From a virus: DNA of 62,126 bases. Below, piece after piece: positions 61,100 to 62,126 of the stretch; positions within the stretch are counted from its first letter, which is position 1, and every line of letters begins with the position of its first letter. The translations under genes and the position numbers were made by a program. The stretch covers positions 1 through 62,126 of the IMG/VR virus record IMGVR_UViG_3300034103_001401; one strand, written 5' to 3'. Under the pieces are notes generated by a model that saw nothing but the letters and a program-made list of their open reading frames with translations, did no database searches and had not been told where the DNA came from.

Positions 61100-62126
61100 A
61101 TGAGTATGGATGTAAAAAGTCTATTGACAAACAATATGAATCCACAAGCCAAATTGATGGCTGAAACACGTGGACTACAAAACAAGTGGGAAAAGACAGG
61201 CCTCCTAGAAGGTTGCGCTGGTGTCGAAAAGGCACACATGTCAATCCTATTGGAAAACCAAGCAAAGCAATTGCTTGATGAAGCAACCACAACTGGTACT
61301 TCTACCAGTTCTGAACAATGGGCTGGCGTAGCTCTTCCATTGGTTCGTCGTGTGTTCGCTGAAATCGCTGCGAAGGAATTCGTAAGCGTTCAACCAATGA
61401 ACCTACCATCTGGTCTAATTTTCTATCTAGACTTCAAGTATGGTACAACCGCTCCAGGTCAAGACTTGCGTAACTTGAACAACGGTAGTTCCAAGACTAC
61501 CCGTGCAGGTAAGCAATTGAACGACAGTTTGTTCGGTGGTACAGGCAAGAAGTTGGGTTCAACTGATAGCGCAGTACGTGGTCTATATGGTCAAGGTGCT
61601 TATGCTTATTCAGTTCGTCCAGTAAGTAGCTCCGCTATTACTTTGACAAAGATCGCTGGTTCAACAAACAACGGTAACACAATTCAAACAGCATCATGGA
61701 ACGACGTTCAATTTGATGCTGATTTAAGCGCATCAGTTGTGGCTAAGAAGTTGTTCAAAGTTATTTTGAACCACGACGACAATACCTCTGGTATTGCTGC
61801 AAACGGATATGTATACAATGCTGATTTGAACGCAGTACGTTCATTCAACTTGATCTCTGGTTCAACCGCTCCACTTTCTCTAAGAAGTAGTGGTTTGGTA
61901 TTGAATACCTATAGCAAGGCAATCAACACTGGTAGTTTGGGTGATCCATTCTATCAATCAGTATACATCGTTTCCGCTTCTAACAGCGCATTCGCTGGTA
62001 CAGGAACAGCTGTTAAGTTGATCTATAGTCTACAACCTACCGATAACCTACGTGGTGACTTCGAAGCTGGTAAGACCCCAGGTGAAGGTTCCGGTACCGC
62101 TGGTAACGTTCCTACACAAAGCATCG
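61100..62126 (+). CDS. gp23: major capsid protein gp23 (partial, runs off the window)
   Basis: The 5' 342 codons are present. LLEGCAGVEKAHMSILLENQ, QLLDE-ATTTG, WAGVALPLVRRVFAEIAAKEF and PSGLIFYLDFKYG are T4-type capsid signatures. The N-terminal propeptide would be removed by gp21; QLLDE-A (residues 61-66, Leu-Asp-Glu) is a good cleavage site. Codon use is strongly optimised. It has SD-like AAAGAAAT but no box, so it is probably transcribed from the scaffold promoter. The C-terminal portion lies beyond 62126. Confidence 0.95.
   Translation, partial: MSMDVKSLLTNNMNPQAKLMAETRGLQNKWEKTGLLEGCAGVEKAHMSILLENQAKQLLDEATTTGTSTSSEQWAGVALPLVRRVFAEIAAKEFVSVQPMNLPSGLIFYLDFKYGTTAPGQDLRNLNNGSSKTTRAGKQLNDSLFGGTGKKLGSTDSAVRGLYGQGAYAYSVRPVSSSAITLTKIAGSTNNGNTIQTASWNDVQFDADLSASVVAKKLFKVILNHDDNTSGIAANGYVYNADLNAVRSFNLISGSTAPLSLRSSGLVLNTYSKAINTGSLGDPFYQSVYIVSASNSAFAGTGTAVKLIYSLQPTDNLRGDFEAGKTPGEGSGTAGNVPTQSI

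Overview
The window looks like part of the genome of a large, AT-rich, contractile-tailed phage distantly related to T4. The evidence is a set of recognisable T4-type virion genes: baseplate wedge gp25 and gp6, a gp5-like spike, tail sheath gp18, large terminase gp17, portal gp20, prohead protease gp21, a gp22-like scaffold and the start of major capsid protein gp23. Alongside them are T4-type replication and recombination genes: primase, a combined gp47/gp46 nuclease-ATPase, a RuvC-like resolvase and a candidate gp55-like late sigma factor. The host cannot be named from the sequence. A C-terminal domain resembling ADP-heptose-using glycosyltransferases hints at a Gram-negative host, and PhoH, Hsp20 and many Asn/Ser-rich structural proteins are common in aquatic T4-like phages.

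Layout. 1-673: a sigma70-like promoter, tRNA-Ala(UGC), tRNA-Gly(GCC) and a complete tmRNA with a 20-residue tag. 676-5160: small accessory genes, a candidate ADP-ribosyltransferase-fold protein and a reverse-strand 901-residue collagen-like protein. 5241-9342: PhoH and three fibre-like proteins sharing an N-terminal module. 9476-12493: Hsp20, membrane proteins and the candidate sigma factor. 12551-31541: baseplate, tail tip and fibre genes. 31554-36202: resolvase, primase and fused nuclease/ATPase. 36211-44948: a compact, translationally coupled glycan island (multidomain glycosyltransferases, FkbM methyltransferase, short DegT aminotransferase, formyltransferase, heptosyltransferase-like protein and a 53-residue chimeric remnant). 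45041-48982: a very large sheath protein. 49060-52339: small proteins, several with capsid-targeting-like N-termini. 52302-62126: terminase, portal, two unknown head genes, protease, scaffold and capsid, interrupted by two reverse-strand genes.

Regulation. Three sigma70-like promoters (before the tRNAs, before 4736 and before hsp20) contrast with a recurrent 9-bp box, (A/C)TATTTAT(A/T), found on the coding strand before many genes. It often follows directly after a terminator and usually ends 4-8 bases before the ATG. If it acts like the T4 late promoter, many late mRNAs would be leaderless or nearly so. The sheath and scaffold genes instead have the box further upstream and a Shine-Dalgarno sequence in the leader.

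How the parts may fit together. The most striking possibility is that the glycan island modifies the phage's own Ser/Gly-rich fibres: it carries a heptosyltransferase-like domain with a four-cysteine cluster, and a fibre gene in the same window has 19-residue Ser-rich repeats, the repeat length of known autotransporter substrates. This is inference. No stretch above 300 bases lacks a gene; the first 673 bases are RNA genes.
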